This document shows, in pieces, positions 37,110 through 46,685 of a stretch of DNA of 64,000 nt. The notes beneath the pieces were generated by a model, which searched no databases, was not told where the DNA came from, and worked only from the letters and a program-made list of their open reading frames with translations. A program made the position numbers and the translations under genes. The number at the start of each line of letters is the position of its first letter. Position 1 is the stretch's first letter. Source of the stretch: an uncultured Paenibacillaceae bacterium (GTDB lineage: Bacteria > Bacillota > Bacilli > Paenibacillales > DA-C8); contig CALGAO010000007.1 of assembly GCA_937957685.1 (NCBI GenBank), positions 42,687-106,686 of the forward strand. Reading direction: 5' to 3'.

Positions 37110-37553
37110 ATGAGTTTGAACGAGCGCCTGAATGAAGATATGAAGCAAGCGATGAAGGACAAGGACAAATTCCGCCTCTCGGTGATCCGGATGCTGCGAT
37201 CCTCGATCAAGAACGTCGAGATCGATCAGCGAAGGCCACTCGAGGACAGCGAGGTGCTTGATATCCTGCAGCGTGAAGTCAAACAGCGCAAAGATTCCCT
37301 CCAGGAATTCAAGAAAGCAGGCCGGGATGACCTGGTCGAGAGCGTGCAAGCGGAAATTGCCATCATCAACGAATATTTGCCCAAGCAGTTGACGGAAGAA
37401 GAGATCAAAGCTGTCGTACAGCAGACCATCCAAGAAGTCGGTGCTTCTTCCAAGGCGGATATGGGCAAAGTGATGGGGGCTCTCATGCCTAAGGTGAAGG
37501 GACGCGCCGATGGCCGTCTTGTGAACCAGATCGTGCAGCAATTTCTTCAATAA
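37110..37553 (+). CDS. yqeY: GatB/YqeY domain-containing protein
   Basis: 147 residues. LNERLNEDMKQAMKDKDKFRLSVIRMLRS is the usual start; the all-helical YqeY fold runs through KQLTEEEIKAVV to MGKVMGALMPKVKGRADGRLVNQIV. The domain is homologous to the C-terminal tRNA-binding region of GatB, but the cellular role of the free protein is unclear. AGGAGGAT precedes ATG 37110, and a terminator follows. Confidence 0.95.
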   Translation: MSLNERLNEDMKQAMKDKDKFRLSVIRMLRSSIKNVEIDQRRPLEDSEVLDILQREVKQRKDSLQEFKKAGRDDLVESVQAEIAIINEYLPKQLTEEEIKAVVQQTIQEVGASSKADMGKVMGALMPKVKGRADGRLVNQIVQQFLQ

Positions 37554-37562
37554 CATGCAATC

Positions 37563-37597
37563 AAAAGACTCCGTGCTTGATGCCGGGGTCTTTTTTA
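37563..37597 (+). terminator. Terminator of rpsU-yqeY
   Basis: AAAAGACTCCG (37563-37573) pairs with CGGGGTCTTTT (37584-37594), one T-G wobble, with a T-run to 37596. Confidence 0.88.
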
Positions 37598-37789
37598 GTG
37601 TGGCGGCGCAGAGAGATGATCATATCATGTCTCGAACGGGCGCCGTTGGATCGCACATAGCCTCTCAACGCATTTGTCGATTGCGGAAACCGCTTCACAT
37701 ATTGAACGTATTAACATGTATACTTGTGTGTATAAGTAATGGAGCGACAAGTTTGCAACTGCCGGATCATATCAGAGGAGGAGGCGCCA

Positions 37790-39229
37790 ATGAACAGAGT
37801 ATGGATGGCTTCACGTTTAAGACGGCATAACCGCCTGCAGACGCGCATCAAGCCTGTTCCGGGACGTTCCCTGTCGGTGTATGCGATGCTGGCCGTGCTG
37901 ATCGCAACTCTCATCGCCGCCATCATCCCGGTTGCGTCGGTCAGCGCGTCGGAGGCGAACACGCCCGGCCAATCCAATCGCTTCGTCTATGTCGTACCTT
38001 TGACCGATATGGTGGATGAGGGGATGCGGCAATTCGTGAAGCGGGCGTTCCGCGAGGCGGAGGAAGCAGGAGCCCAGTATGTCGTGCTGGATATCAACAC
38101 GCTGGGCGGATTGCTGGAGGAAGCGATCAACATCGGGGTTCTGATCGAGGATCTGAAGATTCCGAGCGTCGCCTTTATCCATGGCAATGCGATGTCCGCG
38201 GGCAGCTTCATCGCGCTGAGCGCCGACCAGATCGTCATGCAGCCAGGAAGCTCGATCGGCGCGGCGGCGATCATCGATCAGGCCGGCAACCGGATCACCG
38301 ATTCCAAGACGGTCTCGTTCTGGGTCAGCAAGATGAAGGGGGCAGCCGAGAAAAGCGGCCGCAATCCGCTCTATGCCGAAGGGATGGTGAATGACCAGCT
38401 GGTGGTGGAGGTGCCTGAGCTGGGAGTCACCTTTGCCAGAGGAGAACTGATCTCCTTCCATGCCGAGGAGGCACTCAAGGTCGGGTATGCGGAGCATATC
38501 GCTTCTGATCTTGACGGAGTGCTGGAATATCTGGGCGCTTCGGAATATTCCGTGGTTACCGTGGAGATCTCGCTCGCCGAGAAGGTCGGCCGATTCCTGA
38601 CCAATCCTTATGTCCAGACCCTGCTGCTTCTCATCGGCATCGCGGGCGTTGTCATCGAACTGCTGATGCCTGGCTTCGGTATCCCTGGTATATTGGGCAT
38701 CGCCGGATTCGCCCTTTACTTCCTGGGCAATTATGTGGCAGGCTTCGCCGGTGCGGAGCATCTCGTCATGTTCGTGGCGGGCATCGTCCTGATGCTGATC
38801 GAGCTGTTCGTCCCGAGCTTCGGCATCCTGGGCATCATCGGCATCCTGTCGCTGTTCGGCGGAGTCGTCCTGTCGGCCAACAAGACCGGGCAGGCGCTCG
38901 TGTCGCTGGGCATCGCGACCGTGCTGGCGATCATCGTCGTGGCGATCGTGGCGCGCATCTTCAAGCAGCGCGGCATCTGGAACCGGTTCATCCTGAAAGA
39001 CAGACTCGACAAGGAGAGCGGCTTTGTCTCCAATGTTGAGCGTTCCGAACTGCTCGGTGCGATCGGCAAGGCGGCCACCGTGCTGCGGCCATCCGGGACA
39101 GCGCTGATCAACGGCGACAAGGTCGATGTCGTGACGAATGGGGAATACATCGCGGCCGGGACGCCGATCAAGGTGGTTCATGTTGAAGGATTGCGCATCG
39201 TCGTTAGCGAATGGAAAGAAGGGGAATAA
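37790..39229 (+). CDS. NfeD family membrane protein with ClpP-like protease domain (YqeZ)
   Basis: 479 residues from ATG 37790 (GAGGAGGAGG just upstream). A signal-like hydrophobic segment (about 26-46) precedes an extracytoplasmic ClpP/SppA-like domain with GNAMSAGSFIALSADQIVM, where Ser of MSAGS is the likely nucleophile. Then come about four transmembrane segments and a C-terminal OB-fold (NfeD soluble domain). NfeD proteins partner with flotillin-like proteins in membrane microdomains; floA follows 33 nt later. Confidence 0.93.
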   Translation: MNRVWMASRLRRHNRLQTRIKPVPGRSLSVYAMLAVLIATLIAAIIPVASVSASEANTPGQSNRFVYVVPLTDMVDEGMRQFVKRAFREAEEAGAQYVVLDINTLGGLLEEAINIGVLIEDLKIPSVAFIHGNAMSAGSFIALSADQIVMQPGSSIGAAAIIDQAGNRITDSKTVSFWVSKMKGAAEKSGRNPLYAEGMVNDQLVVEVPELGVTFARGELISFHAEEALKVGYAEHIASDLDGVLEYLGASEYSVVTVEISLAEKVGRFLTNPYVQTLLLLIGIAGVVIELLMPGFGIPGILGIAGFALYFLGNYVAGFAGAEHLVMFVAGIVLMLIELFVPSFGILGIIGILSLFGGVVLSANKTGQALVSLGIATVLAIIVVAIVARIFKQRGIWNRFILKDRLDKESGFVSNVERSELLGAIGKAATVLRPSGTALINGDKVDVVTNGEYIAAGTPIKVVHVEGLRIVVSEWKEGE

Positions 39230-39262
39230 TACACTTGCCATACCAAGGAGGTTATTTGCCAT

Positions 39263-40258
39263 ATGGGATTTGAATCCGTATTTGTCATGTTGCTGATCGC
39301 ATTGTTGATCGTCGTTCTGGTCGTGTTCTTCAGCTTCGTGCCGGTCATGCTCTGGATCTCGGCGCTGGCTTCGGGCGTGCGCATCGGCATCATCACGCTC
39401 GTCGCGATGCGCCTCAGACGGGTCATTCCGGGCCGCATCGTCAATCCGATGATCAAGGCGACCAAAGCCGGCCTCGGGCTATCGATCAATCAGCTGGAAA
39501 GCCACTACCTGGCAGGCGGCAACGTGGACCGCGTGGTCAACGCCCTGATCGCTGCGCAGCGCGCCAATATTCCGCTCGGCTTCGAGAGGGCGGCAGCGAT
39601 CGACCTGGCGGGCCGGGACGTGCTGAACGCCGTGCAGATGAGCGTCAATCCGAAGGTCATCGAGACGCCGATCGTCGCAGCGGTGGCGAAGGATGGCATC
39701 GAAGTGAAGGTTCGTGCCCGCGTAACGGTTCGGGCCAACATCGACCGGCTAGTCGGCGGCGCCGGGGAGGAGACGATCATCGCCCGCGTCGGCGAAGGGA
39801 TCGTTACAACCGTAGGCTCGGCGAATTCGCACAAGGAAGTGCTGGAGAACCCTGACAAAATCTCCCGCGTCGTGCTGGAGAAAGGGCTGGACGCAGGAAC
39901 GGCGTTCGAGATCCTGTCCATCGATATTGCCGATGTCGATGTGGGTCGGAACATCGGCGCCCAGCTGCAGACGGACCAGGCGGAAGCTGACAAGCGCATC
40001 GCCCAGGCGAAGGCCGAGGAGCGCCGCGCGATGGCTGTTGCGCAAGAGCAGGAGATGAAGGCGCGCGTCGAGGAGATGCGGGCCAAGGTGGTCGAGGCGG
40101 AGTCCCAGGTGCCGCTCGCCATGGCGGAAGCGCTGCGTGAAGGCAAGCTCGGCGTGATGGACTATATGAATCTGCGAAATGTTGAATCGGATACGAATAT
40201 GCGCAACTCCATCGGCAGGATGGCGGGTCCGAACAACACGGGCAACAAGAATGAATAA
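39263..40258 (+). CDS. floA: Flotillin-like protein FloA
   Basis: 331 residues. A single N-terminal membrane segment (VFVMLLIALLIVVLVVFFSF) precedes the SPFH/PHB-like region and a helical domain rich in Ala/Glu (QAEADKRIAQAKAEERRAMAVAQEQEMKARVEEM). It scaffolds functional membrane microdomains. Ribosome binding site AAGGAGG (39245-39251). It follows the NfeD gene, the standard pair (yqeZ-yqfA). Confidence 0.96.
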   Translation: MGFESVFVMLLIALLIVVLVVFFSFVPVMLWISALASGVRIGIITLVAMRLRRVIPGRIVNPMIKATKAGLGLSINQLESHYLAGGNVDRVVNALIAAQRANIPLGFERAAAIDLAGRDVLNAVQMSVNPKVIETPIVAAVAKDGIEVKVRARVTVRANIDRLVGGAGEETIIARVGEGIVTTVGSANSHKEVLENPDKISRVVLEKGLDAGTAFEILSIDIADVDVGRNIGAQLQTDQAEADKRIAQAKAEERRAMAVAQEQEMKARVEEMRAKVVEAESQVPLAMAEALREGKLGVMDYMNLRNVESDTNMRNSIGRMAGPNNTGNKNE

Positions 40259-40339
40259 CCGCAGGATGGAGCGCAGTTCAAGGAATGTCTGGTCTCGCAT
40301 CGTTATGGCGCCAGGCAGGTCAAGCGAAAGTGAGGTGGG

Positions 40340-40909
40340 ATGTTGGAAGCGATCATAGGCATCATCGTCGTGATCTGGGTGCTGATATCCCTCTTCGGGG
40401 GCGGCAAGAAACAGCCAGGACGAGGGCCGGGGCGCCTGCCCGGGATGCCGCCTTTCAGCGGGGGGCCGCAGATGCCCAGACCGCCTCTCGGGCGAACGCA
40501 GCGCACATCTCCCGCGCAGAGCAGACGCAGCGTTGAAACCAGACGCGAAGACTACCCGTCACCGTCTGCCAGCATGGAGGATCCTTATGCCTCCTCGCAG
40601 AGTTCGATGCAGGACACTCAGACCGGCACCTTGTCCGGTGAGATCTATCGAAGCAAATTGGGCAGTTACGAGCCTGAGCAATCGATGCCCGATGATTTTG
40701 CATCGACAGCTTACTCCATGCTCCGCAGTGAGCCGGATTCGATTCGCTCATCCGAGGCAGCTTCCGCCGCATCCCGGAGGAGCGTTCAGACATCGGGCGA
40801 TTCGTCGAAGAATGTGGGCATGACCGTTCCTGGTCAGCGTGAGATGCTGAACGGCATCATCTGGTCGGAGATCCTCGGGCCGCCCAAGTCTCGCCGCCGC
40901 ATGCGATAA
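40340..40909 (+). CDS. Hypothetical membrane-anchored disordered protein in the yqfB position
   Basis: 189 residues. One N-terminal membrane segment (LEAIIGIIVVIWVLISLFGGG) is followed by a Gly/Pro-rich then Ser/Gln-rich, probably disordered region. A short C-terminal block, REMLNGIIWSEILGPPKSRR, looks like a conserved motif. GAGGTGGG lies just before ATG 40340 (TTG 40343 also possible). It occupies the place of yqfB between floA and yqfC, but no similarity is claimed. A role with the flotillin pair is possible by position only. Confidence 0.75.
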   Translation: MLEAIIGIIVVIWVLISLFGGGKKQPGRGPGRLPGMPPFSGGPQMPRPPLGRTQRTSPAQSRRSVETRREDYPSPSASMEDPYASSQSSMQDTQTGTLSGEIYRSKLGSYEPEQSMPDDFASTAYSMLRSEPDSIRSSEAASAASRRSVQTSGDSSKNVGMTVPGQREMLNGIIWSEILGPPKSRRRMR

Positions 40910-40915
40910 CAAGTG

Positions 40916-40968
40916 AAACGGACTGCACAGCAGGTTGGAATCCAGCCTGCTGTCGGTCCGTTTTTTTT
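40916..40968 (+). terminator. Terminator ending the nfeD-floA unit
   Basis: AAACGGAC (40916-40923) pairs with GTCCGTTT (40956-40963). An inner CAGCAGG/CCTGCTG stem extends it, and a run of eight T follows. Confidence 0.92.
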
Positions 40969-41131
40969 ATAGGCGTTGGATAAGATGACGGTTGCAGGAG
41001 TAGTTATGCGCCACTGGGCATTGCAGCCAAATCATATTTTCCCTGTCTCCGGCATAAGGATGTAAAAGCCGGCGCTTCTATCCATCGCACCGTTCATCAT
41101 GGTTGTCAGGCTGAAGGAGGGTTCCGAGCCA

Positions 41132-41422
41132 ATGCCTCAACTGGGCAAGAGACTGCGCAAGTTGACCGCACAATTTCTCGATCTTCCCGAGGATGTCGTG
41201 TTCGATATCCCGAGAATCACGATGATCGGAAACATGCAGCTGTATATCGAAAATCATCGCGGCGTGATGGAATTCTCCGACAAGATGCTGAAGCTCAGAC
41301 TGACCGGCGGCTATGTGGAGATCACCGGCCAGGATCTGGTGATTCGCGCCATTCTGACGGAAGAGGTGTTCATTGAAGGAACCATCAGCAACGTGGCCTA
41401 CCGGACAGACGCACCATCGTGA
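41132..41422 (+). CDS. yqfC: Sporulation protein YqfC
   Basis: 96 residues from ATG 41132, behind AAGGAGGG (41114-41121); the frame is open upstream to 41099. The small YabP/YqfC domain is visible: LPEDVVFDIPRITMIGNMQLYIENHRGVMEF, then VEITGQDLVIRAIL. YqfC is made in the mother cell during sporulation and forms part of a SpoIIIAH/spore-coat-linked YqfC-YqfD pair in related organisms. yqfD follows after a spacer with repeats. Confidence 0.92.
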   Translation: MPQLGKRLRKLTAQFLDLPEDVVFDIPRITMIGNMQLYIENHRGVMEFSDKMLKLRLTGGYVEITGQDLVIRAILTEEVFIEGTISNVAYRTDAPS

Positions 41423-41539
41423 ACAGGCGGGAATGTGAGCCGGGCTTGACGGTGAGGCGGTTCGAGAACAAAGCCCATCGGGAGAAACGGAGTCGACGTG
41501 GATGACGGCGGTGAACCGGGACATCGGGGGGTACTTGAC

Positions 41540-41622
41540 TCGGAATCTAGGTAGACGGCGGAACGCGAACCCGCCCTGTCGGTGAACGTGAATCGGAATC
41601 AAGGTAGACGGCGGAACGTGAA
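41540..41622 (+). repeat. Direct repeats of about 30 bp upstream of yqfD
   Basis: A 30-bp unit beginning TCGGAATC and ending GGCGGAACGYGAA occurs at 41540-41569 and 41593-41622, differing at two bases (offset 53 bp). A more decayed copy, with GACGGCGGTGAACC, lies around 41488-41515. No gene is seen here. Confidence 0.75.
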
Positions 41623-41646
41623 TCTATACATTCGGGAGGAGCGGTT

Positions 41647-42852
41647 ATGCAATCGAATATCGTATCCTTGATCAGGGGCTTCGTGCGCCTGCGGGTGAGG
41701 GGGAAGCAGATGGAGCGCCTGCTCAATCGCCTGGTGGACGAGCGTATCATGATATGGAATATCTCGCGGCTCAACGATGAGATGGAACTGGATATCCATC
41801 TCAGCGATTTCTACCGCCTTCGCTCGTTTCTGAAGGAGACAGGCTGTCGGATTCGCGTGATCGGCCGGTTCGGCGCACCGTTCTGGCTGCACCGCCTGGA
41901 GCGGAGGAAGTTCTGGGTGGCGGGCTTCTTCCTGTTCGTCCTCGGATTGTACATGCTCTCCTCCCTGGTCTGGTCGGTCCAGATCATCGGCAACGAGCGG
42001 GTCAGCACGCAGACGGTGCGGCATATCGCAGCGGAGCAAGGCATCCGTCCCTGGGCGTGGAAGTTCCGGCTGGCCAATCTCGACGCGCTGTCATCCAGGC
42101 TGATGCAGCGCATACCGGAGGCGGCCTGGATCGGCGTATCCGTGCAAGGCACGCGCGTGACGATCGAGATCGTCGAGAATACCGTTCCGGAAGAGCGTCA
42201 GCTCATGAATCCCCGGCATCTCGTGTCCACTTCGGATGCGGTCGTAACGGAGATCATCACCGAGCAGGGCAAGCCGATGGTTCGCCGCAACATGCGGGTG
42301 AAGAAGGGGGATATCCTCATCTCCGGCATCATCGGAAACGATCGCTTCCAGCAGATCGTCGTGGCCCAGGGTGAGGTGAAGGGGCTCGTCTGGTATGAAT
42401 ACGAGATCCAGGTGCCGCTTAAGCAGTCCCGCAAGGTGTATACCGGCGACGAGCAGCATCGTTTCTACCTCGTATTCGGCAATCGAGCCCTGCAGATTAC
42501 CGGCTACGGACAGGAGCCGTATGCGCAGGAAGTCAGACGGCAGGAGAGACAGGTGATCAAATGGCGCGATTACACCCTGCCCTTCGGCTGGATCAACGAG
42601 CGAAGGAGCGAGGTGCGCATCGATACCTACGAGATCAGGCCGGAGACGGCCAGGGAGCTGGGGCTTTCGCAGGTGCGGGCCGATATCATCGCGAAATATG
42701 GTCCGGATGCTCAGATTCATGACGAAAAAATTTTGCATGAAAGCATCGGGAATGGTAAAGTTTATATGAAAGTACTTCTCGAAGTGGAGCATTCGATCAG
42801 CGAGGAACGACCGATCGTTCCGTTCGCTGGAAGAGACCCAATATCGGATTAA
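41647..42852 (+). CDS. yqfD: Sporulation protein YqfD
   Basis: 401 residues. N-terminal soluble part, one membrane segment at about 92-115 (FWVAGFFLFVLGLYMLSSLV), then POTRA-like and large extracytoplasmic regions (VQIIGNERVSTQTVRHIAAEQGI). YqfD is a mother-cell sporulation membrane protein, paired with YqfC. Start ATG 41647 with GGGAGGAG at 41634-41641. phoH follows 13 nt later. Confidence 0.93.
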   Translation: MQSNIVSLIRGFVRLRVRGKQMERLLNRLVDERIMIWNISRLNDEMELDIHLSDFYRLRSFLKETGCRIRVIGRFGAPFWLHRLERRKFWVAGFFLFVLGLYMLSSLVWSVQIIGNERVSTQTVRHIAAEQGIRPWAWKFRLANLDALSSRLMQRIPEAAWIGVSVQGTRVTIEIVENTVPEERQLMNPRHLVSTSDAVVTEIITEQGKPMVRRNMRVKKGDILISGIIGNDRFQQIVVAQGEVKGLVWYEYEIQVPLKQSRKVYTGDEQHRFYLVFGNRALQITGYGQEPYAQEVRRQERQVIKWRDYTLPFGWINERRSEVRIDTYEIRPETARELGLSQVRADIIAKYGPDAQIHDEKILHESIGNGKVYMKVLLEVEHSISEERPIVPFAGRDPISD

Positions 42853-42865
42853 GGAGATTGAGAGT

Positions 42866-43834
42866 TTGCAACGAACAGACAGATCCATCCAGATAGACTT
42901 GAAGAACATGTCGGAGGGCCTGGCTTTGTTCGGGCCACAAGACAAGCACCTGCGACTGATTGAACAGCAATTTCAGGCGAAGATCATGTCCCGCGATGCA
43001 GATGTCGTCATCGAGGGAGACAGTCGCGAGCTGGACAGCCTGGAGCAGCTGTTCCGCGTTCTGCTCACCCTCATCCGCAAGGGCTATCATCTGAACGAGC
43101 GAGACATCTCCTACGCCATCGAACTCAGCAAGAACCTGCAGGCTGACGAATTGCTTGACCTGTACAAGGCGGAGATCACCTCCACCTATCGCGGCAAGCC
43201 GATCCGCGTGAAGACGATCGGCCAGCGGCATTATGTATCGACCATCCGCAAGAAAGATATCGTATTCGGCGTCGGACCGGCAGGCACGGGCAAAACCTAT
43301 CTCGCCGTCGTGCTCGCCGTCGTCGCGCTCAAGGAAGGCTCGGTGAAGCGCATCGTGCTCACACGACCGGCTGTCGAGGCCGGAGAGAGCCTGGGCTTTC
43401 TGCCGGGCGATCTGCAGGAAAAGGTTGACCCATATTTGAGGCCGTTGTATGATGCACTTAACGATGTATTGGGACCAGAGCAAGTGGCCAAATCGTTGGA
43501 GCGCGGCTTTATCGAGATCGCTCCACTGGCATATATGCGCGGAAGAACGCTGGATGATTCGTTTATTATACTGGATGAGGCGCAGAACACGACACCCGAG
43601 CAGATGAAGATGTTCCTGACTCGGCTGGGCTTCGGTTCGAAGATGGTGATCACCGGAGACGTCACCCAGATCGATCTGCCTCGCGGCAAGACCAGCGGAT
43701 TGATCGAAGCGGAACGCATCCTGAGAGGGATCGAAGAGATCGGGTTCATTCATTTTACAGAGCAGGACGTCGTGCGTCACACCCTCGTGCAGAAGATCAT
43801 CACCGCATACAACGAGAACAGCAATCACGTATAG
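42866..43834 (+). CDS. phoH: PhoH family protein (ATPase)
   Basis: 322 residues from TTG 42866, behind AAGGAG (42851-42856). Walker A GVGPAGTGKTYLAVV is near residue 138, and Walker B is FIILDEAQNTTPEQMKMFLTR. PhoH proteins are cytosolic RNA-helicase-like ATPases; the link to phosphate starvation comes from E. coli. It sits between yqfD and pgpH, as in B. subtilis. Confidence 0.95.
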   Translation: MQRTDRSIQIDLKNMSEGLALFGPQDKHLRLIEQQFQAKIMSRDADVVIEGDSRELDSLEQLFRVLLTLIRKGYHLNERDISYAIELSKNLQADELLDLYKAEITSTYRGKPIRVKTIGQRHYVSTIRKKDIVFGVGPAGTGKTYLAVVLAVVALKEGSVKRIVLTRPAVEAGESLGFLPGDLQEKVDPYLRPLYDALNDVLGPEQVAKSLERGFIEIAPLAYMRGRTLDDSFIILDEAQNTTPEQMKMFLTRLGFGSKMVITGDVTQIDLPRGKTSGLIEAERILRGIEEIGFIHFTEQDVVRHTLVQKIITAYNENSNHV

Positions 43835-43849
43835 AAAGGACTTGTCCCA

Positions 43850-46120
43850 ATGATGCATTCAAAGTCTGCCCGACAAGGTGCGAATCAGGGTCACAACGTC
43901 ACAAAGACTGTCCCGAATGGCTGGAAGAACAGTTTCGGCATGCGGATCTTCCTCTATCTCTGCATGGCGATACTGATCTATGTTTCAGTCAGCGGTAATC
44001 TGCTGCCTGAAAAGTATAATATAGAGCCCGGTATGGTCAGCGAATCGACGATTCTCGCACCGAAGCAGATTCTGAATGAAGCGGCCACGCGCAAGGCCCA
44101 GGACGAAGCCGCCGAGCGAGTGCAGCCGGTCTATGCGGTGGTGAACATGCAGAATGGCGAACTGCTCGCCGCCCTGTTCGACAAGCTGGAAGTGATCAAT
44201 GCGGACCCGTCCTTCACCTCCAGCGATCGCAACCAGCTGTTCCCGCAGGTCTTTCCCGCGGTGTACGATGAATTCTTCGACGAGAAGATCCGCACCTGGG
44301 AGAAGAACGGCACCTACAACGAATACGTCCTGGAGGCGATGCGCAGCGCTGTGCTTGACCAGCAATATCGCATCCCGCAGGAGTCCTATTTCAAGTTCTC
44401 GCGCCTGACCTCGGAACAGATCGAGGAGATGGAGCTGGTGGCGCGTCAGATCGTCGACCGGCTGATGAGCGAGCCGATCGAAACGGCGGAGCGGGCGAGG
44501 GCCAAGGTGGCTGAGCTCGTCAACGCCTCGTCGCTCAATTCGGCGAATTCCCGCGAGATCGCCCAGGAAATCATCCGCTTCGTCATCACGCCGAACAAGT
44601 TCAGCGATCCGGATGCGACCCTGCAGGCGAAGGAAGCGGCACGCAACAGCGTGGAACCGATCTACATCCAGAAAAACGACGTCCTGGTCAACCAGGGACA
44701 GACGATCACGCCTGAGCTGTACCAGATGCTGCAGGACCTTGACCTGTTGGGCACGGAGATCAACTATGCCGCGCAGCTCGGCCTGATCCTCCTGATCCTG
44801 CTGATCGTGGGCATCCTCTACTGGTATATCTATCAGAGCGATCTCCAGATCCGCCACAACAACATGCAGATGCTCATGCTGCTCCTCATCTACGTCATCA
44901 ACGTCGTGGTGATGAAGATCGTGGCCCTTGGCCAGAGCCAGGATTATCTGTATGTCGGCTATCTCGCGCCGGTTGCGCTCGGCAGCATGCTGATCGCGAT
45001 CCTGCTCGAGGGGCGGCTGGCGATCCTCAGTTCGTTTATTTTTGCGGTATTATCGAGCATCATATTCAATACAGGGGTCACCGAGCAACTGTTCCATTTC
45101 CACTTCGGCTTCGTCTCGCTGATCGTCTGTCTCGTGTCGGTGTTCTCGATCCAGAAGGCCAGCCAGCGCTCGGCCATCCTGAAGACCGGCCTGCTCATCT
45201 CGCTCAGCGGCGGCCTGGCCGTGCTCAGCCTGATCCTGCTGCAGGATGAGCTGAACAATCTGGAGCACATCGTGCTGTCGCTCGTCTTCGTGCTGGCCAG
45301 CGGCATGCTGACAGCGGTGCTGGTGATCGGCCTCCTGCCATTCTTCGAGACGGCGTTTGGCATCCTGTCACCGCTGAAGCTGATCGAGCTGTCCAATCCG
45401 AATCATCCGCTGCTGCGCAAGCTGCTCGTCGAGACGCCGGGCACCTATCACCACAGCGTGATGGTCGGCAATCTGGCCGAGGCGGCGGCGGAGGCGATCG
45501 GCGCCAACGGCCTGCTGTGCCGCGTCGGCTCCTTCTATCACGATCTGGGCAAGACGAAGCGGCCAAGCTATTTTATCGAAAATCAGGGCAACATGGGCAA
45601 TCCGCACGACGATATCGAGCCGAGCCTCAGCAAGGAGATCATCATCGCCCATGCGCGGGACGGCGAGCAGATGCTGCGCGAGCACAAGATGCCGAAGCAG
45701 ATCTGCGACATCGCGGCGCAGCATCATGGCACGACGCTCCTCAAATACTTCTACCACAAGGCGATCAAGCTGGCCGAGGAGCGGGGGCAGCCGATCGACT
45801 TCACTGAGGAGGATTACCGTTACCCCGGGCCGAAGGCGCAGACCAAGGAGGCGGCGATCGTCGGCATCGCCGATTCGGTGGAGGCGGCGGTGCGCTCGCT
45901 GCGCAATCCGTCCCTGGAGCAGATCAGCGCCCTGGTGGACAAGATCATCAAGGATAAGCTGGAGGACCACCAGTTCAACGAATGCGACCTGACGATGCGG
46001 GAGCTGGACATCATCGGCAACACGATGAAGGAATCGCTGCTCGGCATCTTCCATTCGCGCATCGAATACCCGGAGCTGGCGAAGAAAAAGGAAGAAGGCA
46101 GCGCGAGCCATACGGCCTAG
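43850..46120 (+). CDS. pgpH: HD-family phosphodiesterase PgpH (7TM-HD, c-di-AMP hydrolase)
   Basis: 756 residues. One N-terminal membrane segment (about 28-45) leads to the extracellular 7TMR-HDED domain, then seven membrane segments (about 302-500). The cytosolic HD domain has TYHHSVMVGNLAEAA, FYHDLGKTKRPSYF and QHHGT. It degrades the second messenger c-di-AMP in Listeria and related bacteria. AAAGGA precedes ATG 43850. ybeY follows. Confidence 0.93.
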   Translation: MMHSKSARQGANQGHNVTKTVPNGWKNSFGMRIFLYLCMAILIYVSVSGNLLPEKYNIEPGMVSESTILAPKQILNEAATRKAQDEAAERVQPVYAVVNMQNGELLAALFDKLEVINADPSFTSSDRNQLFPQVFPAVYDEFFDEKIRTWEKNGTYNEYVLEAMRSAVLDQQYRIPQESYFKFSRLTSEQIEEMELVARQIVDRLMSEPIETAERARAKVAELVNASSLNSANSREIAQEIIRFVITPNKFSDPDATLQAKEAARNSVEPIYIQKNDVLVNQGQTITPELYQMLQDLDLLGTEINYAAQLGLILLILLIVGILYWYIYQSDLQIRHNNMQMLMLLLIYVINVVVMKIVALGQSQDYLYVGYLAPVALGSMLIAILLEGRLAILSSFIFAVLSSIIFNTGVTEQLFHFHFGFVSLIVCLVSVFSIQKASQRSAILKTGLLISLSGGLAVLSLILLQDELNNLEHIVLSLVFVLASGMLTAVLVIGLLPFFETAFGILSPLKLIELSNPNHPLLRKLLVETPGTYHHSVMVGNLAEAAAEAIGANGLLCRVGSFYHDLGKTKRPSYFIENQGNMGNPHDDIEPSLSKEIIIAHARDGEQMLREHKMPKQICDIAAQHHGTTLLKYFYHKAIKLAEERGQPIDFTEEDYRYPGPKAQTKEAAIVGIADSVEAAVRSLRNPSLEQISALVDKIIKDKLEDHQFNECDLTMRELDIIGNTMKESLLGIFHSRIEYPELAKKKEEGSASHTA

Positions 46121-46199
46121 GCGGGCTGCCGGTCCTGAAGGCGGAACATGGCAATTGAGCCGATCCACGATTGAAACAGAACAAGGAGAGCTTGAGAAG

Positions 46200-46685
46200 A
46201 TGGCGTTGACGCTGATATGCAACAATGAGCAGGAGAAGCACCAGATCCCCGAGGCCTGGATTACCATGCTGGAGCAGCTGCTGGAGCTGGCGGGCGCAAG
46301 CGAGCAGGTGGAGGATGGCGAAGTTGCGCTGACGTTCGTCGATGATGAACAGATCCATGAGCTGAACCGCACCTATCGCGGCATCGACCGTCCGACCGAC
46401 GTGTTGTCGTTTGCCATGCTGGAGGAAGGAGAGGGCGAGATCGACATCTCCTTCGATGAGGACGAGGAAGAGCCGACGCTCATGCTGGGCGACATCATCA
46501 TCTCGGTGGACAGGGCGATCGCGCAGAGCGAGGAATACGGCCACAGCCTGGAACGGGAGATCGGCTTCCTGTTCGTGCACGGCTTCCTTCATCTGCTCGG
46601 CTACGATCATGACGAGGAGGAGGCGGAACGCGAGATGTTCGCGAAACAGGAGGACATCCTGCGGAAGGCCGGGCTTGTGAGATGA
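46200..46685 (+). CDS. ybeY: Endoribonuclease YbeY (rRNA maturation)
   Basis: 161 residues from ATG 46200, with AAGGAG at 46183-46188; TTG 46155 upstream has no site. The zinc motif HGFLHLLGYDH lies near the C-terminus, and RPTDVLSFAML precedes it. An acidic insert (EEGEGEIDISFDEDEEEP) lies between them. YbeY matures the 3' end of 16S rRNA and takes part in 70S quality control. Its stop overlaps the next start by 4 nt (ATGA). Confidence 0.95.
   Translation: MALTLICNNEQEKHQIPEAWITMLEQLLELAGASEQVEDGEVALTFVDDEQIHELNRTYRGIDRPTDVLSFAMLEEGEGEIDISFDEDEEEPTLMLGDIIISVDRAIAQSEEYGHSLEREIGFLFVHGFLHLLGYDHDEEEAEREMFAKQEDILRKAGLVR

Noticed and set aside
41540..41622. Direct repeats as a CRISPR array
   Set aside because: Only two to three diverging units of about 30 bp with spacers of 23 nt, no cas genes, and the units are not palindromic.
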